Positions 16,862 to 26,047 of a stretch of 64,000 nt of DNA are shown here, piece by piece. How positions within the stretch are numbered: position 1 is the first letter of the stretch; the number at the start of each line of letters is the position of its first letter. The notes below the pieces were generated by a model, which searched no databases, was not told the origin of the DNA, and saw only the letters and a list, made by a program, of their open reading frames with translations. Origin of the DNA: Actinomycetes bacterium (GTDB lineage: Bacteria; Actinomycetota; Coriobacteriia; Coriobacteriales; Eggerthellaceae); contig JAEXAI010000016.1 in assembly GCA_023394615.1 (NCBI GenBank), positions 186,001-250,000 on the forward strand, in the 5' to 3' direction. A program made the translations under genes and the position numbers.

Positions 16862-17908
16862 TTATCGAGTAATCAAAAAACAGCAGTGGATACGCGGATT
16901 GCGGGAAAAATCTTCAGGGATTGTATCCGACGTGATATCCTTCGTCTGCAGGCCATATGCTTCAAGTGCTTCTGAATCGATGACGAACCCACGCAGGTTG
17001 CACGAGAACACAATGGTCCCACCTGGTGCGAGCAGCTGCCCTATTACACCGAGCAGTTTCGCATGGTCGCGCTGCACGCTCCACGTGCGCGAACCCATGG
17101 TCTTCGAATTGCTGAATGTGGGAGGGTCGCAAAATACCAGATCGTACTTGCGCCCGCTATCGACTTCTTTGCCAATCCAGTCGGTCACATCGGCACGCAC
17201 AAAACGATGCTCATCGCCTTTGAAGCCGTTTGCGCTCATATTGCGGCGCGCCCAATCAAGATAGGTCTGCGACATATCCACGGTCGTAGTTTGCACGGCT
17301 CCGCCGCCAGCTGCATGCACGCTCGCCGAACCAGTGTAGGCGAACAGGTTCAAAAAGCGCTTCCCCGCAGCCGCGCTGCCCACCAAACCGCGTGTGATGC
17401 GATGGTCCAGAAACAGCCCAGTGTCCAAATACCCTGAAAAATCGACTTCAAGCAGATATCCTGCTTCTGACGTGAATGCGCGATGAGCCTTATGGCTGTC
17501 CATACGGTACTGCCCACCGCCTTTCTCTTGGCGGCGCTGACGCGCGAAAACACGTCCGGGCAGCACGTTGAGGGCTAACGGCACGATGGCTAGCATATCC
17601 GACATACGATGCTCAGCACGAACTGGATCAATGGTTTTCGGGGCGCGATACTCGGCCACGACAGCGAAGCGCTGGCCCTCACTAGGACCAGCGCCTTGGT
17701 ACAAATCGATTGCAGCAGCATAGTCGGGAAGATCGGCATCGTAGACGCGATAGCACATCACACCTGTTTTGGCAGCCCATTTGCGGCGTTCGCGCACTAC
17801 TTTTTTCAAACGCGCAGCGAATTGTTGGCTGTTGGCATCCCACACTTCCACTGGCATCTCTTGACCTCGTTGTGGGTCAAGCACCTGAATCGTTGTGCGT
17901 CCGGGCAT
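16862..17908 (-). CDS. Class I SAM-dependent methyltransferase, RlmK/RlmI-like
   Basis: 348 residues. The C-terminal two thirds match the RlmK half of RlmKL (23S rRNA m7G methylation) and the RlmI-type enzymes: LNLFAYTGSASVHAAGGGA as motif I, VDMSQTYLDWARRN after it, and FCDPPTFSNSKTM as the NPPY-like catalytic motif. The N-terminal RlmL half is absent, so this is a stand-alone enzyme. It begins 1 nt after the rpoD stop codon, so it is probably cotranscribed with the primary sigma factor. The precise RNA target is not proven by sequence. Confidence 0.88.
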   Translation of the reverse strand: MPGRTTIQVLDPQRGQEMPVEVWDANSQQFAARLKKVVRERRKWAAKTGVMCYRVYDADLPDYAAAIDLYQGAGPSEGQRFAVVAEYRAPKTIDPVRAEHRMSDMLAIVPLALNVLPGRVFARQRRQEKGGGQYRMDSHKAHRAFTSEAGYLLEVDFSGYLDTGLFLDHRITRGLVGSAAAGKRFLNLFAYTGSASVHAAGGGAVQTTTVDMSQTYLDWARRNMSANGFKGDEHRFVRADVTDWIGKEVDSGRKYDLVFCDPPTFSNSKTMGSRTWSVQRDHAKLLGVIGQLLAPGGTIVFSCNLRGFVIDSEALEAYGLQTKDITSDTIPEDFSRNPRIHCCFLITR

Positions 17909-17909
17909 A

Positions 17910-19163
17910 CTAGTCTTCCAAGTAATCCTTTAATTTCGAAGAACGGCTCGGGTGACGCAGCTTGGCAAGCGTCTTGCTTTCAATCTGACGGATGCGCTCA
18001 CGCGTGACGCCGAACTCGCGTCCGACTTCCTCCAATGTGCGAGGATGACCGTCTTCCAGACCAAAACGCAGACAGATAACCTTACGCTCGCGCTCAGCCA
18101 AACCATCCAACACCTTGGTCAGTTGCTCTTGCAGCATACTGAAACTCGCAGCATCAGGGGGAACCACAGCTGCATCATCTTCGATGAAGTCGCCGAGCTG
18201 GCTATCTTCTTCTTCGCCGATGGGCGTGTCCAAGCTGACCGGCTCTTGGCTGATCTTTTGGATTTCGCGCACGCGCTCAGGCGTGAGATCCATTTCCTTT
18301 GCAATCTCCTCAGGGGTCGGCTCGCGACCGAGCTCCTGTAAAAGCTGACGCTGTATGCGCACCAGTTTATTGATGGTTTCCACCATGTGCACAGGGATGC
18401 GAATCGTACGAGCCTGATCGGCGATAGCGCGTGTGATGGCCTGGCGAATCCACCAAGTTGCATACGTGCTGAACTTGAAGCCCTTGGTGTAGTCAAATTT
18501 CTCGACCGCACGGATGAGGCCCAAGTTGCCTTCTTGGATAAGGTCCAAAAAGAGCATGCCACGGCCTACATAACGCTTTGCAATAGAAACCACCAAACGC
18601 AGGTTCGCCTCAATCAGCTGCTGCTTTGCGTCCAGACCGACTTGCTCGATGCGGGAAAGGCGACGGCGCTCGCGGCGTTCCAGCTCGATGCCCTCATCTT
18701 CGGCCTTGTCCAGTTCCTCGCTGGCAGCCACGCCAGCTTCAATTTTCATAGCGAGGTCGATTTCTTCGGATGCTGTGAGCAACGGCACCTTGCCGATTTC
18801 CTTCAAATACATGCGTACCGGATCGCCCGTTAGCATGGTAACGGATGCATCGTTGGCGCGACGGCGCGCATTGGCGCGCTTGCGAGCCTGCGAAGTGACC
18901 TTCGGCAGTGCCACGTTCACCGTGGCTTTCAGCTCCTCTTCGGGAATGCCTTCCAGCAAATCCTCATCTTCGAGATTGCTTTCCGCTTTATCTTCTTCCG
19001 CTGAATCTTCCGTTACGTTATCCGGAGCTTCCACTTCGTCGAGGTCGACAGATTCGTCTTGGTCTTCATTTTCAACCACTTGTGCGGTCTCATTTTTCAC
19101 ATTTGTTTCTTTGTTTTCAGCTATTTCGTTGTCTGAGGTGTCTTTGCGAGAGGCTGCTGCCAC
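17910..19163 (-). CDS. rpoD: RNA polymerase primary sigma factor RpoD/SigA
   Basis: 417 residues. The N-terminal 115 residues are acidic and low complexity, replacing a long region 1.1. The conserved part begins near DPVRMYLKEIGKVPLLT (region 1.2), passes through DLIQEGNLGLIRAVEKFDY and YATWWIRQAITRA (regions 2.1-2.4), RIPVHMVETINKL (3.0), and ends in LRFGLEDGHPRTLEEVG and VTRERIRQIE (region 4.2). It directs RNA polymerase to housekeeping promoters. I chose the GTG at 19163 because GAAAGGACGCCAC precedes it; upstream in-frame codons look non-coding. The gene is followed 1 nt later by the methyltransferase. Confidence 0.97.
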   Translation of the reverse strand: MAAASRKDTSDNEIAENKETNVKNETAQVVENEDQDESVDLDEVEAPDNVTEDSAEEDKAESNLEDEDLLEGIPEEELKATVNVALPKVTSQARKRANARRRANDASVTMLTGDPVRMYLKEIGKVPLLTASEEIDLAMKIEAGVAASEELDKAEDEGIELERRERRRLSRIEQVGLDAKQQLIEANLRLVVSIAKRYVGRGMLFLDLIQEGNLGLIRAVEKFDYTKGFKFSTYATWWIRQAITRAIADQARTIRIPVHMVETINKLVRIQRQLLQELGREPTPEEIAKEMDLTPERVREIQKISQEPVSLDTPIGEEEDSQLGDFIEDDAAVVPPDAASFSMLQEQLTKVLDGLAERERKVICLRFGLEDGHPRTLEEVGREFGVTRERIRQIESKTLAKLRHPSRSSKLKDYLED

Positions 19164-19364
19164 GTGGCGTCCTTTCGAAGTAATGTGCAAGCCAAAAGTA
19201 GGCGTAAAAGTACGAACAAACAATATACCACAAACTGCGGGTCATTGAGTATTTTTTTGAAAACTTCAAGACGGGCGAGCCAACTGTGAGATACTCGGTG
19301 ATGCAGCTACAACAAACATGACAAAGACGAAGGCGCGCCTCACCGTCGAACAACAGGAACGAAC

Positions 19365-19715
19365 ATGGCGAAAGATGACAACGTAGAACTAGATACCAAG
19401 GCATCAGCTTCCTCTGAAGCAAACTGCCCTCTCGCCGCCTCCAAATCCCACTCCCCTGCAAACAAACCTCAGAGTATTTGGTGGGTGTATATGCTGCGCT
19501 GTGCTGACGATTCACTCTACACTGGCATCGCCACCGACGTGGAGCGACGAGCCGAAGAGCACAACACGGGAAACGGTGCCAAATACACTCGCAGCCACAG
19601 GCCAGTGATTGTGGTTTGGCGCGAGCGGCACACATCGAAGTCATCGGCACTGAAGCGCGAAGCTGCCATAAAGAAACTCTCTCGCGAGCAGAAGCTGGCC
19701 CTCATCGTGCACTAA
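19365..19715 (+). CDS. GIY-YIG nuclease superfamily protein (YhbQ/UPF0213-like)
   Basis: 116 residues. After a variable hydrophilic start of about 35 residues comes the GIY-YIG fold: WVYMLRCADDSLYTGIATD, with VYM and YTG standing for the GIY and YIG elements, the catalytic Arg in VERRAEEH, and a later Lys/Glu-rich helix (LKREAAIKKLS). These small stand-alone proteins are common; their substrate is debated, with DNA-repair roles proposed. The gene is divergent from rpoD with a spacer of about 200 bp. Confidence 0.9.
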   Translation: MAKDDNVELDTKASASSEANCPLAASKSHSPANKPQSIWWVYMLRCADDSLYTGIATDVERRAEEHNTGNGAKYTRSHRPVIVVWRERHTSKSSALKREAAIKKLSREQKLALIVH

Positions 19716-19843
19716 TGCGTTTGCTCGCACTGTTTGCGCGCACCTTTCTTTCGCCTTTCAGCATCCTCGCGCTTCGCTTGACAGCGTACGTTTGTTCGCG
19801 TATCATTTGAAATACGAACATACATTCGTTTTCAGGAGCGCTC

Positions 19844-21334
19844 ATGGATGTTGCTGACAAATTGGAGATTCTGGCAGATGCCGCGAAATACGATGTCGCC
19901 TGCACGTCTTCGGGCATCGACCGCTCAGCTCAGAAGGGCCATTTAGGAAACACGGTTTCAGCTGGATGCTGCCACAGCTTCACCCCAGATGGTCGTTGCA
20001 TCTGCCTCCTGAAAGTACTGCAAACCAATGCATGTGCTTATGATTGCGCCTATTGCGCCAACCGCGCCTCAAACGACACACCACGCGCCACATTCACTCC
20101 CCGCGAGCTAGCCGATTTAACTATAGGGTTTTACCGTCGCAATTATATCGAAGGACTGTTTCTGTCGAGCGGCGTGTTGAAAAACCCCGACTTCACCAGT
20201 GAGCTGATGGTGCAGACACTTCGGATTCTGCGCCAAGAATACGGCTTTCGCGGATATATCCACGCAAAAGCTATTCCGGGCACAAGTCCTGAGCTTTTGG
20301 ATCAACTGGGATTTCTGGCCGATCGCATGAGCGTGAACATGGAGCTGCCCAGCCGCAAGAGCCTCTCGCTTTTGGCACCGGATAAATCAGGCCATGAAAT
20401 CATCACGCCCATGAGACAACTGAAGGAAAACATCGCCGAAGATAGGGAGACCCATTCTCTTGCCCGACGAAAAACAATGTACCTCTCCTCATTCGAGCAT
20501 GCGCGAATGCCTCAAAAGCAGCGCGCATACATGCCGGCTGGACAAAGCACGCAGATGATTATCGGCGCTTCACCTGAAAGCGACACTCAGATACTCAGGC
20601 TCTCTTCGGCACTCTACCGACAGATCAATATGAAGCGCGTCTTCTTCAGCGCCTACATTCCCGTAAATGCAGATACGCGCCTGCCCACCACCGATCGCAT
20701 ACCGCTCGATCGGGAGCACCGTCTGTTTCAGGCTGATTGGCTTATGCGCTTTTACGGCTTCGATGTGGAAGAGATTGTCGATGACGATCATCCATTCTTG
20801 GATTTGCAGGTAGACCCAAAAGCAAATTGGGCATTAAATCACCTCGACTCATTTCCCATTGAGGTAAACACCGCACCTTACGAGCAACTCCTCCGCGTGC
20901 CCGGCATAGGAGTGCGAGGGGCAAAGTCGATAATGCGTGCACGTAGAACCTGCTGTTTGAGGGAAGCGGAATTACGCAAGCTGGGCGTTGCCTACAAGCG
21001 CGCACGCTATTTCATCACGTGTGGCGGGAAATGGAACGGTCAGGGGATTGAGTTTTCCAGCGAGGCGCTGCGAGCACAGCTTGCAAAACCCATCGATGGC
21101 GGCAAACATGGCAGACGCAGCGCCAAAGCGATTCCCGGACAGATGTCCCTTGCCGATTTAGACCCCGCTTTCGATTCCTGCATGCAGAATGCACCTATCT
21201 CCTGCGATAACGTTCAACAACAGAAACGCGAGCCGCATGATTTTGCAAAAAGGCAGCTTGAAACAAATGTACCCGCTGCCAATCAGGATTCGCCAGAAAC
21301 CTCAAAAACGCCCTTGGAAGCTTGGTGTGCTTAA
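19844..21334 (+). CDS. Radical SAM protein of the DNA modification/repair group (TIGR03916-like)
   Basis: 496 residues. The radical SAM cluster motif is CAYDCAYC (Cys64, Cys68, Cys71), preceded by RCICLLKVLQTN as in the family named putative DNA modification/repair radical SAM protein. A helix-hairpin-helix (LLRVPGIGVRGAKSIMRAR, about 352-370) suggests DNA binding. The last 75 residues are poorly conserved. The gene overlaps by 1 nt (TAATG) with its usual partner, a DUF4130 protein. In many bacteria the pair is linked to a uracil-DNA glycosylase; none is visible here. The reaction is unknown. Confidence 0.9.
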   Translation: MDVADKLEILADAAKYDVACTSSGIDRSAQKGHLGNTVSAGCCHSFTPDGRCICLLKVLQTNACAYDCAYCANRASNDTPRATFTPRELADLTIGFYRRNYIEGLFLSSGVLKNPDFTSELMVQTLRILRQEYGFRGYIHAKAIPGTSPELLDQLGFLADRMSVNMELPSRKSLSLLAPDKSGHEIITPMRQLKENIAEDRETHSLARRKTMYLSSFEHARMPQKQRAYMPAGQSTQMIIGASPESDTQILRLSSALYRQINMKRVFFSAYIPVNADTRLPTTDRIPLDREHRLFQADWLMRFYGFDVEEIVDDDHPFLDLQVDPKANWALNHLDSFPIEVNTAPYEQLLRVPGIGVRGAKSIMRARRTCCLREAELRKLGVAYKRARYFITCGGKWNGQGIEFSSEALRAQLAKPIDGGKHGRRSAKAIPGQMSLADLDPAFDSCMQNAPISCDNVQQQKREPHDFAKRQLETNVPAANQDSPETSKTPLEAWCA

Positions 21335-22242
21335 TGATCGCCCTTGTATTCGACGGAACGTTGGAAGGATTGATGAGCGCCGTTTTCTTCGCCTACGAAA
21401 AGCATGTGAATCCACAAGACATCATTGCCCAAGGAATCGTGCAACCTAGGTTGGACCAGCAGATTGTGGTCGTGAAAACGGACTTCGACCACGCCGTTCG
21501 CGTTCGCCGGGGCATAGAGCGCAGTTGCGGCGAGGCCGCTTGGTGGTCGGTTGCAAAAGCCTCGGCCGCCGATGACCCGAAAAGCCCTCTGATTGTCTAT
21601 CGCTTCATACGATACGCCCTGGCACGAGACAGCTCATCTTCTTGCAAGGGGTGTAAAAAACGCGCGATTTGCAAGAGTGCCTGCGCGCGTCCTCATTCAT
21701 CGGGGATATTATCCGAAGCCGCACATCCCCACGTGGAACCGCTGTTGCGTCTTGAAAAACGCGTGCAGAATGAAATCTATCACATGGAGCAGTTCATACG
21801 ATTCGAGCACGCGCAAGACGATATGTGGGTGGCACGTTGCAATCCCAATGCATCAGTGGTGCCGTTCATCATGGATTGGTTCGCCAGACGATTCAACACA
21901 CAACGCTTCATGATCTTCGACGAGACCCATCATATCGCGGGTATATCGGAAGGAGGGTCATGGAGCCTCGTTTCCACTGACGGCATTCCAGAGCCAAAAC
22001 ACACTCGCGAAGAGGCCCTTATGCAAGATGCTTGGAAACGCTTTTACAATGCTCTTACCATCGACGCCCGATACAATCCGGAGTTGCGCAGACATTTCAT
22101 GCCAATGCGCCTGTGGCGAAACATCACCGAAGTGAAGACTGTGCTGCCTTACTCTGCTGAAACGTCTGAAGACAGCACTCCTGTGCTGTCGAATGCAGGA
22201 ATAAAGCTTTCTTGTGCAGCACCGCCTTCTTGCCAAAAGTAG
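21334..22242 (+). CDS. DUF4130 / TIGR03915 DNA-metabolism protein
   Basis: 302 residues. It is the regular partner of the radical SAM protein before it, with which it shares a TAATG stop/start. Family features are VFDGTLEGLMSAVFFAYEK at the start, EKRVQNEIYHMEQFIRFEH, and FARRFNTQRFMIFDETHH near residue 190-205. An uncommon feature is a cysteine cluster with spacing CX2CX5CX3C (Cys104, 107, 113, 117) in a loop before the conserved core. Homologues I recall lack it, which is a memory-based claim. The 3' end overlaps the converging pflX-like gene by 94 bp. Confidence 0.88.
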   Translation: MIALVFDGTLEGLMSAVFFAYEKHVNPQDIIAQGIVQPRLDQQIVVVKTDFDHAVRVRRGIERSCGEAAWWSVAKASAADDPKSPLIVYRFIRYALARDSSSSCKGCKKRAICKSACARPHSSGILSEAAHPHVEPLLRLEKRVQNEIYHMEQFIRFEHAQDDMWVARCNPNASVVPFIMDWFARRFNTQRFMIFDETHHIAGISEGGSWSLVSTDGIPEPKHTREEALMQDAWKRFYNALTIDARYNPELRRHFMPMRLWRNITEVKTVLPYSAETSEDSTPVLSNAGIKLSCAAPPSCQK

Positions 22243-23189
22243 TCATCGATACCCAAGGAGTCCATGTAATCCAGCAGCCGATCGTATTCTTCATCCGACA
22301 CGCGTTCGTTCAACTCGGTTGCTTCGGGAAAAGCTCGCATGGGCGTATACTGGTTCATGACGCTGTAGAGCACGTCATTTCCGAATGTGTTCCATATCCA
22401 TTCGATAACATGCTTGGAATCATCCAATCGCCCAGGTAGAATAAGATGACGGACAACCACACCTTTTATCAGACGATTCTCGCCTTCCAAAATGGCAGTT
22501 GATGATGAGGATGCGCACATTTCATCGTATATCGGCGTGCCGATGGCATCCACCATAGCAACCAAAGCACTTGATGTCACATCAAAATAGTCCGGAGCGT
22601 TCGAATACCGTGTACTCGCATCGCTTTCACGCGCGCGCCAGTACTTGAAATCAGTGAGGAATACATCTACCCAATCTGCCATATCGCGTACGGAAGATAT
22701 GGTTTCATAGCCCGACGTATTGCAGATAATCGGCAGATGCAGTCCGCGCTCGTTCGCACGCACAATCGCTTCCCGCACCAGGGGCAGATAATGCGTCGGA
22801 GTCACGAGATTGATGTTTGCCGCTCCTTGCTTTTTTAGCTCGAAGAAGATATCGACCAGCCGTGACAATGGAATAGCGATACCCTGCTCGCCACAAGCGA
22901 TTTCCGCATTTTGACAATAGATGCAGCGTAGCGGGCAATTGCTAAAGAACACCGCACCGCTGCCTGCACCTACGCTAATTGGTGGTTCTTCCCATGTATG
23001 CAGAGCTGCGCGCGCAATACGCAGAGTGTCGTCAGCTCCGCATACTCCGCGCTGCCCAGCTTGCCTATTTGCCCCACATGCACGAGGGCACAGCAAACAG
23101 TGGTTTGGCAGCAGTCGCGCATCCTCCGGCAAATCAGTCTTCAGCTCAGTTCGACGAATAGCCACCGAAACCGCCGTCGAAAGAATCAT
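22149..23189 (-). CDS. Radical SAM protein, PflX / PflA-like (COG1313)
   Basis: About 346 residues. An N-terminal cysteine set (CLLCPRACGANR and GVC) precedes the radical SAM motif CPLRCIYC (Cys85, 89, 92 from the chosen start), followed by NLVTPTHYLP. This is the COG1313 group of uncharacterised pyruvate-formate-lyase-activase relatives. The reading frame is open far upstream inside the dehydrogenase gene; I chose the ATG at 23189, although a GTG at 23165 is equally possible. The overlap with the upstream gene (about 20-44 bp) suggests translational coupling. The target glycyl-radical enzyme, if any, is not in the window. Confidence 0.85.
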   Translation of the reverse strand: MILSTAVSVAIRRTELKTDLPEDARLLPNHCLLCPRACGANRQAGQRGVCGADDTLRIARAALHTWEEPPISVGAGSGAVFFSNCPLRCIYCQNAEIACGEQGIAIPLSRLVDIFFELKKQGAANINLVTPTHYLPLVREAIVRANERGLHLPIICNTSGYETISSVRDMADWVDVFLTDFKYWRARESDASTRYSNAPDYFDVTSSALVAMVDAIGTPIYDEMCASSSSTAILEGENRLIKGVVVRHLILPGRLDDSKHVIEWIWNTFGNDVLYSVMNQYTPMRAFPEATELNERVSDEEYDRLLDYMDSLGIDDYFWQEGGAAQESFIPAFDSTGVLSSDVSAE

Positions 23190-24150
23190 CGTCTTCATCG
23201 TCATCATCGTAATCGCAGTCATCGTCACAATTGTGATCATGGTGATGATGTTCATGGCCACCTGAATGGCCCATAGATTCGTATGCCTCTTCGGCACGCG
23301 TCCAATCCAGCCCATGTTTTGCACATGTTGCCTCGTCCGCATACAACAAAGAGAGGGCCGCTGGATTCTTGTCCATACCGCCAACCGTTGCCAACAGTTG
23401 GAAAAGATAGATTGCCGATTCTGCCTGCGGCATGATTTGGTCTACATCATCTGCTGCAGCCAAAGCCGCACCTAAATCGGCCATCAACACTTCCACGGTA
23501 TTGCCACCCTGAAATGATTCCGTCTCGATAGCCACAAGCAAGTTTGCCATACCAGGCGATACAGCTTCCAAGCGAAGTTCCATTCTCGCCATATCATCTG
23601 CCTTCATTGCCCCGGAATCGGCACGACACAATGAAAGGGCCTCTATCATCGACATAACGGCTGCTGCTTGCTGTAGGCTCAGCGAGGCTTTTGCCAGTTG
23701 GGCATCTCCGGGTCTTCCGCAAATCTCGACTGTCGAAGCCATTGCCTCTATCATGGGGCGCACGACCTCTATGTCGCTGTCGTCTTCAGCGCTTACCAAC
23801 GCCACCAGATTTCCCGCATTGGAAAAGGCATCTTTAGCCGCGATATCGCGCACGTACAGCGGGCATTCCACTGCATGCAGATCGCTTACCTGGGCCATAG
23901 CCGAAAGCTCTTTGGCAAATCCGGGAGTCGTCGGAGAACAATCGATAATAAACGCGCCCGGTTGCGCTTTGGCTATGATGCCACTGGTATCGAAATACAC
24001 GTCTTCCAAAGCCTCTTGACTCGTGCAGAAGGTCAACACAACATCGGCTAAATCCAGATCACCGGCAGCTTTATACCCAGCAGACACCAAGCTTTTCGAC
24101 AGGGCCGCCCCTATCGCCGTGTTTCCGATGCAAACAAATGTCTTTGACAT
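23146..24150 (-). CDS. Beta-hydroxyacid dehydrogenase family protein with His/Asp-rich tail
   Basis: 334 residues. The N-terminal Rossmann fold begins VCIGNTAIGAALSKSLVSAGY, in the place of the usual GLGXMG motif; DCSPTTPG and the lysine in GRPGDAQLAK correspond to the substrate and catalytic motifs of the 3-hydroxyisobutyrate dehydrogenase family, though the asparagine four residues after that lysine is a serine. From residue 294 the protein carries a 41-residue tail with 7 His, 2 Cys and 13 Asp (core HEHHHHDHNCDDDCDYDDDD), then a Gly-rich end. This resembles metal-storage tails of nickel or zinc chaperones. It follows three degV genes in one operon. Confidence 0.85.
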   Translation of the reverse strand: MSKTFVCIGNTAIGAALSKSLVSAGYKAAGDLDLADVVLTFCTSQEALEDVYFDTSGIIAKAQPGAFIIDCSPTTPGFAKELSAMAQVSDLHAVECPLYVRDIAAKDAFSNAGNLVALVSAEDDSDIEVVRPMIEAMASTVEICGRPGDAQLAKASLSLQQAAAVMSMIEALSLCRADSGAMKADDMARMELRLEAVSPGMANLLVAIETESFQGGNTVEVLMADLGAALAAADDVDQIMPQAESAIYLFQLLATVGGMDKNPAALSLLYADEATCAKHGLDWTRAEEAYESMGHSGGHEHHHHDHNCDDDCDYDDDDEDDDSFDGGFGGYSSN

Positions 24151-24160
24151 GCGCTCTCCT

Positions 24161-25090
24161 CTACGATGCTTTCACGCGATTGGCTATACGGTCGGACACT
24201 GAAAGCTTCTCGCGCCTATCCGATCCCCAGAAGCTGATAGAAAACATATCGGGCCCAACATGACACCCAATAGTGGGACCAATGCTTGTTTCCAAGAAAA
24301 GAGTATTTTCCTCGTTGTGCTGGAGCATCTCGCGAAAACGGGTCGCGTCTTTCGGGCAGTCAGCATTGCCGATTGCCACTATCGTGCTGCTTTGAGAGGC
24401 ATCGTGGTTTTTCTCAAAGAACTCAACCATGCGCTTCATGGCTTTCTTGCGCCCGCGCGCCATTCCTATCAGCGTGAGCTTGCCGTCGATATCGAAAGAC
24501 AGCATGGGTTTTACATCAAGCTTCGCACCAGCCATAGCAATACCAGTGGGAATGCGTCCACCTCGTCGTAGTGATTCCAAATCGTCCACTACAAACAGGG
24601 TCTGCAGAAAGAAACGGGCTTCTTGAGCCCATGCCACCATTTCCTTGGCGGTCATGCCTTTGTCGCGCAAACGCAACGCTTCCATTACCAGCACGCCCTG
24701 CGGAGTCGAGCCTACACGGGTATCCACCACGTAAAGCTCGATGTCATTGCCGAATTCTGCTTTCATGCGCTCTAAAGCGACAATCGCACCGTCATAGGCA
24801 CCTGAAATCCCACTCGAAAACGCGAGGTAAACCGTTGGAATCTTCGAAGCGATAGCCGCTCGAAACGCCTCCTCTATCTCGGATTGCGCAGGTTGGGAAG
24901 TTGAAGGCGTGGCTCCGTTTCGCATGGCTTCGTAGAACTGATGCGCACTAATCTCCTGAAAGATGTCGTCAACGTAGTTCTTTCCGCTGTTCGTATAGCT
25001 GAAATGCAGCATCTGTATGCCGGGCTGATCGTATATCTCCTCTGGCAACTCGCAGCAAGAATCCAAAATCAAGTTACATTGGACGGTCAT
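24161..25090 (-). CDS. DegV-family fatty-acid-binding protein (paralogue 1)
   Basis: 309 residues, full length. DegV proteins bind a fatty acid and, as FakB, present it to the kinase FakA for phosphorylation. Typical signatures are LDSCCELPEE near residue 10, TPSTSQPAQSE, AFSSGISGAYDGA, LRRGGRIPTG and the C-terminal IGCHVGPDMFSISFWG. It is the last of three tandem paralogues (spacing 3 nt and 15 nt between them) and the dehydrogenase gene begins 10 nt downstream. It is closer to paralogue 2 than to paralogue 3. Confidence 0.92.
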   Translation of the reverse strand: MTVQCNLILDSCCELPEEIYDQPGIQMLHFSYTNSGKNYVDDIFQEISAHQFYEAMRNGATPSTSQPAQSEIEEAFRAAIASKIPTVYLAFSSGISGAYDGAIVALERMKAEFGNDIELYVVDTRVGSTPQGVLVMEALRLRDKGMTAKEMVAWAQEARFFLQTLFVVDDLESLRRGGRIPTGIAMAGAKLDVKPMLSFDIDGKLTLIGMARGRKKAMKRMVEFFEKNHDASQSSTIVAIGNADCPKDATRFREMLQHNEENTLFLETSIGPTIGCHVGPDMFSISFWGSDRREKLSVSDRIANRVKAS

Positions 25091-25093
25091 CTT

Positions 25094-26032
25094 CTATCCT
25101 CTTTCTTTCACACGTTTGGCGATACGGTCCGCCACGCTGATATCGTTTCTGCGATCCGGACCCCAAAAGACCATGGCCAACATATCGGGGCCAACATGGC
25201 TTCCAATAACCGGCCCGATGCTGGTTTCTAATATCAAAGCGTCTGCATCGTCTTTCGCTATGCCCTCTTTCAGGCGCGCTGCATCTTTCTGGCAATCTGC
25301 ATGCCCAATGATGATGCGGCGCATGGGCTGTGTCGCATCGCTGCGCTTCTCGTAGTATTCCTGCAGTTGGCGAATAGCCTTTTTGCGACCTCGCGCCACA
25401 CCGGTCAACACCAAGTTGCCTTCCAGGTCAAAGCCCAGCATCGGTTTCACATCCAGCTTGGCACCAGCCATGGCCACACCCGACGGTATACGCCCGCCGC
25501 GACGCAGCGCATCCAGATCATCCACCATAAACTGCGCATTCACGAAAAATCGCGCTTCTTCCGCCCATGCCACCATTTCCTCAGCAGAAAGCCCTTTCTT
25601 GATCTGCCCCAACGCCTCAAATACTAAAAGCCCTTCGGCTATTGAAGCAAGCTTCGTGTCCACGAGATACAGTGTGCCATCGGGGTATTCCTGCGCGAGC
25701 TGCTCACGCACGAGTGTGGCTGCATCGAAGCTACCGGACAGGGCACCGGTAAAACTCAGATACACGGTGGGAACGCCCGATTCCAATGCACGGCGAAACG
25801 TGTCTTCCAGCGTTTGCGTGGGCATTTGAGAAGTTGTGGGTTGTTCGGCTTTCTTGTTCCTCATCTTCTCGAAAAAGTCATGGGGTGTCGTGCTGCGATA
25901 GAAATCATCGAGCTTTTCGACCCCACCTATCACGTAGGGGAACTCTATCAAGTCGACCCCTGCGCGATTGACTTGCTCAAAGGGCAAATCGCAGCATGAG
26001 TCAACGATAAGGTTGCAGCGTGGTTCCATCAT
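25094..26032 (-). CDS. DegV-family fatty-acid-binding protein (paralogue 2)
   Basis: 312 residues. Its features parallel paralogue 1: VDSCCDLPFEQV, TTSQMPTQ, SFTGALSGSFDAA, LRRGGRIPSGVAMAGAKLDV and IGSHVGPDMLAMVFWG. The shared RGRKKA segment and the same end (ISVADRIAKRVK) suggest a recent tandem duplication. The start at 26032 has a second ATG directly after it. The ligand is probably a fatty acid of distinct chain length or saturation, by analogy with multiple FakB proteins; that is inference. Confidence 0.92.
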   Translation of the reverse strand: MMEPRCNLIVDSCCDLPFEQVNRAGVDLIEFPYVIGGVEKLDDFYRSTTPHDFFEKMRNKKAEQPTTSQMPTQTLEDTFRRALESGVPTVYLSFTGALSGSFDAATLVREQLAQEYPDGTLYLVDTKLASIAEGLLVFEALGQIKKGLSAEEMVAWAEEARFFVNAQFMVDDLDALRRGGRIPSGVAMAGAKLDVKPMLGFDLEGNLVLTGVARGRKKAIRQLQEYYEKRSDATQPMRRIIIGHADCQKDAARLKEGIAKDDADALILETSIGPVIGSHVGPDMLAMVFWGPDRRNDISVADRIAKRVKERG

Positions 26033-26047
26033 AGATTCGCTTTCTTC

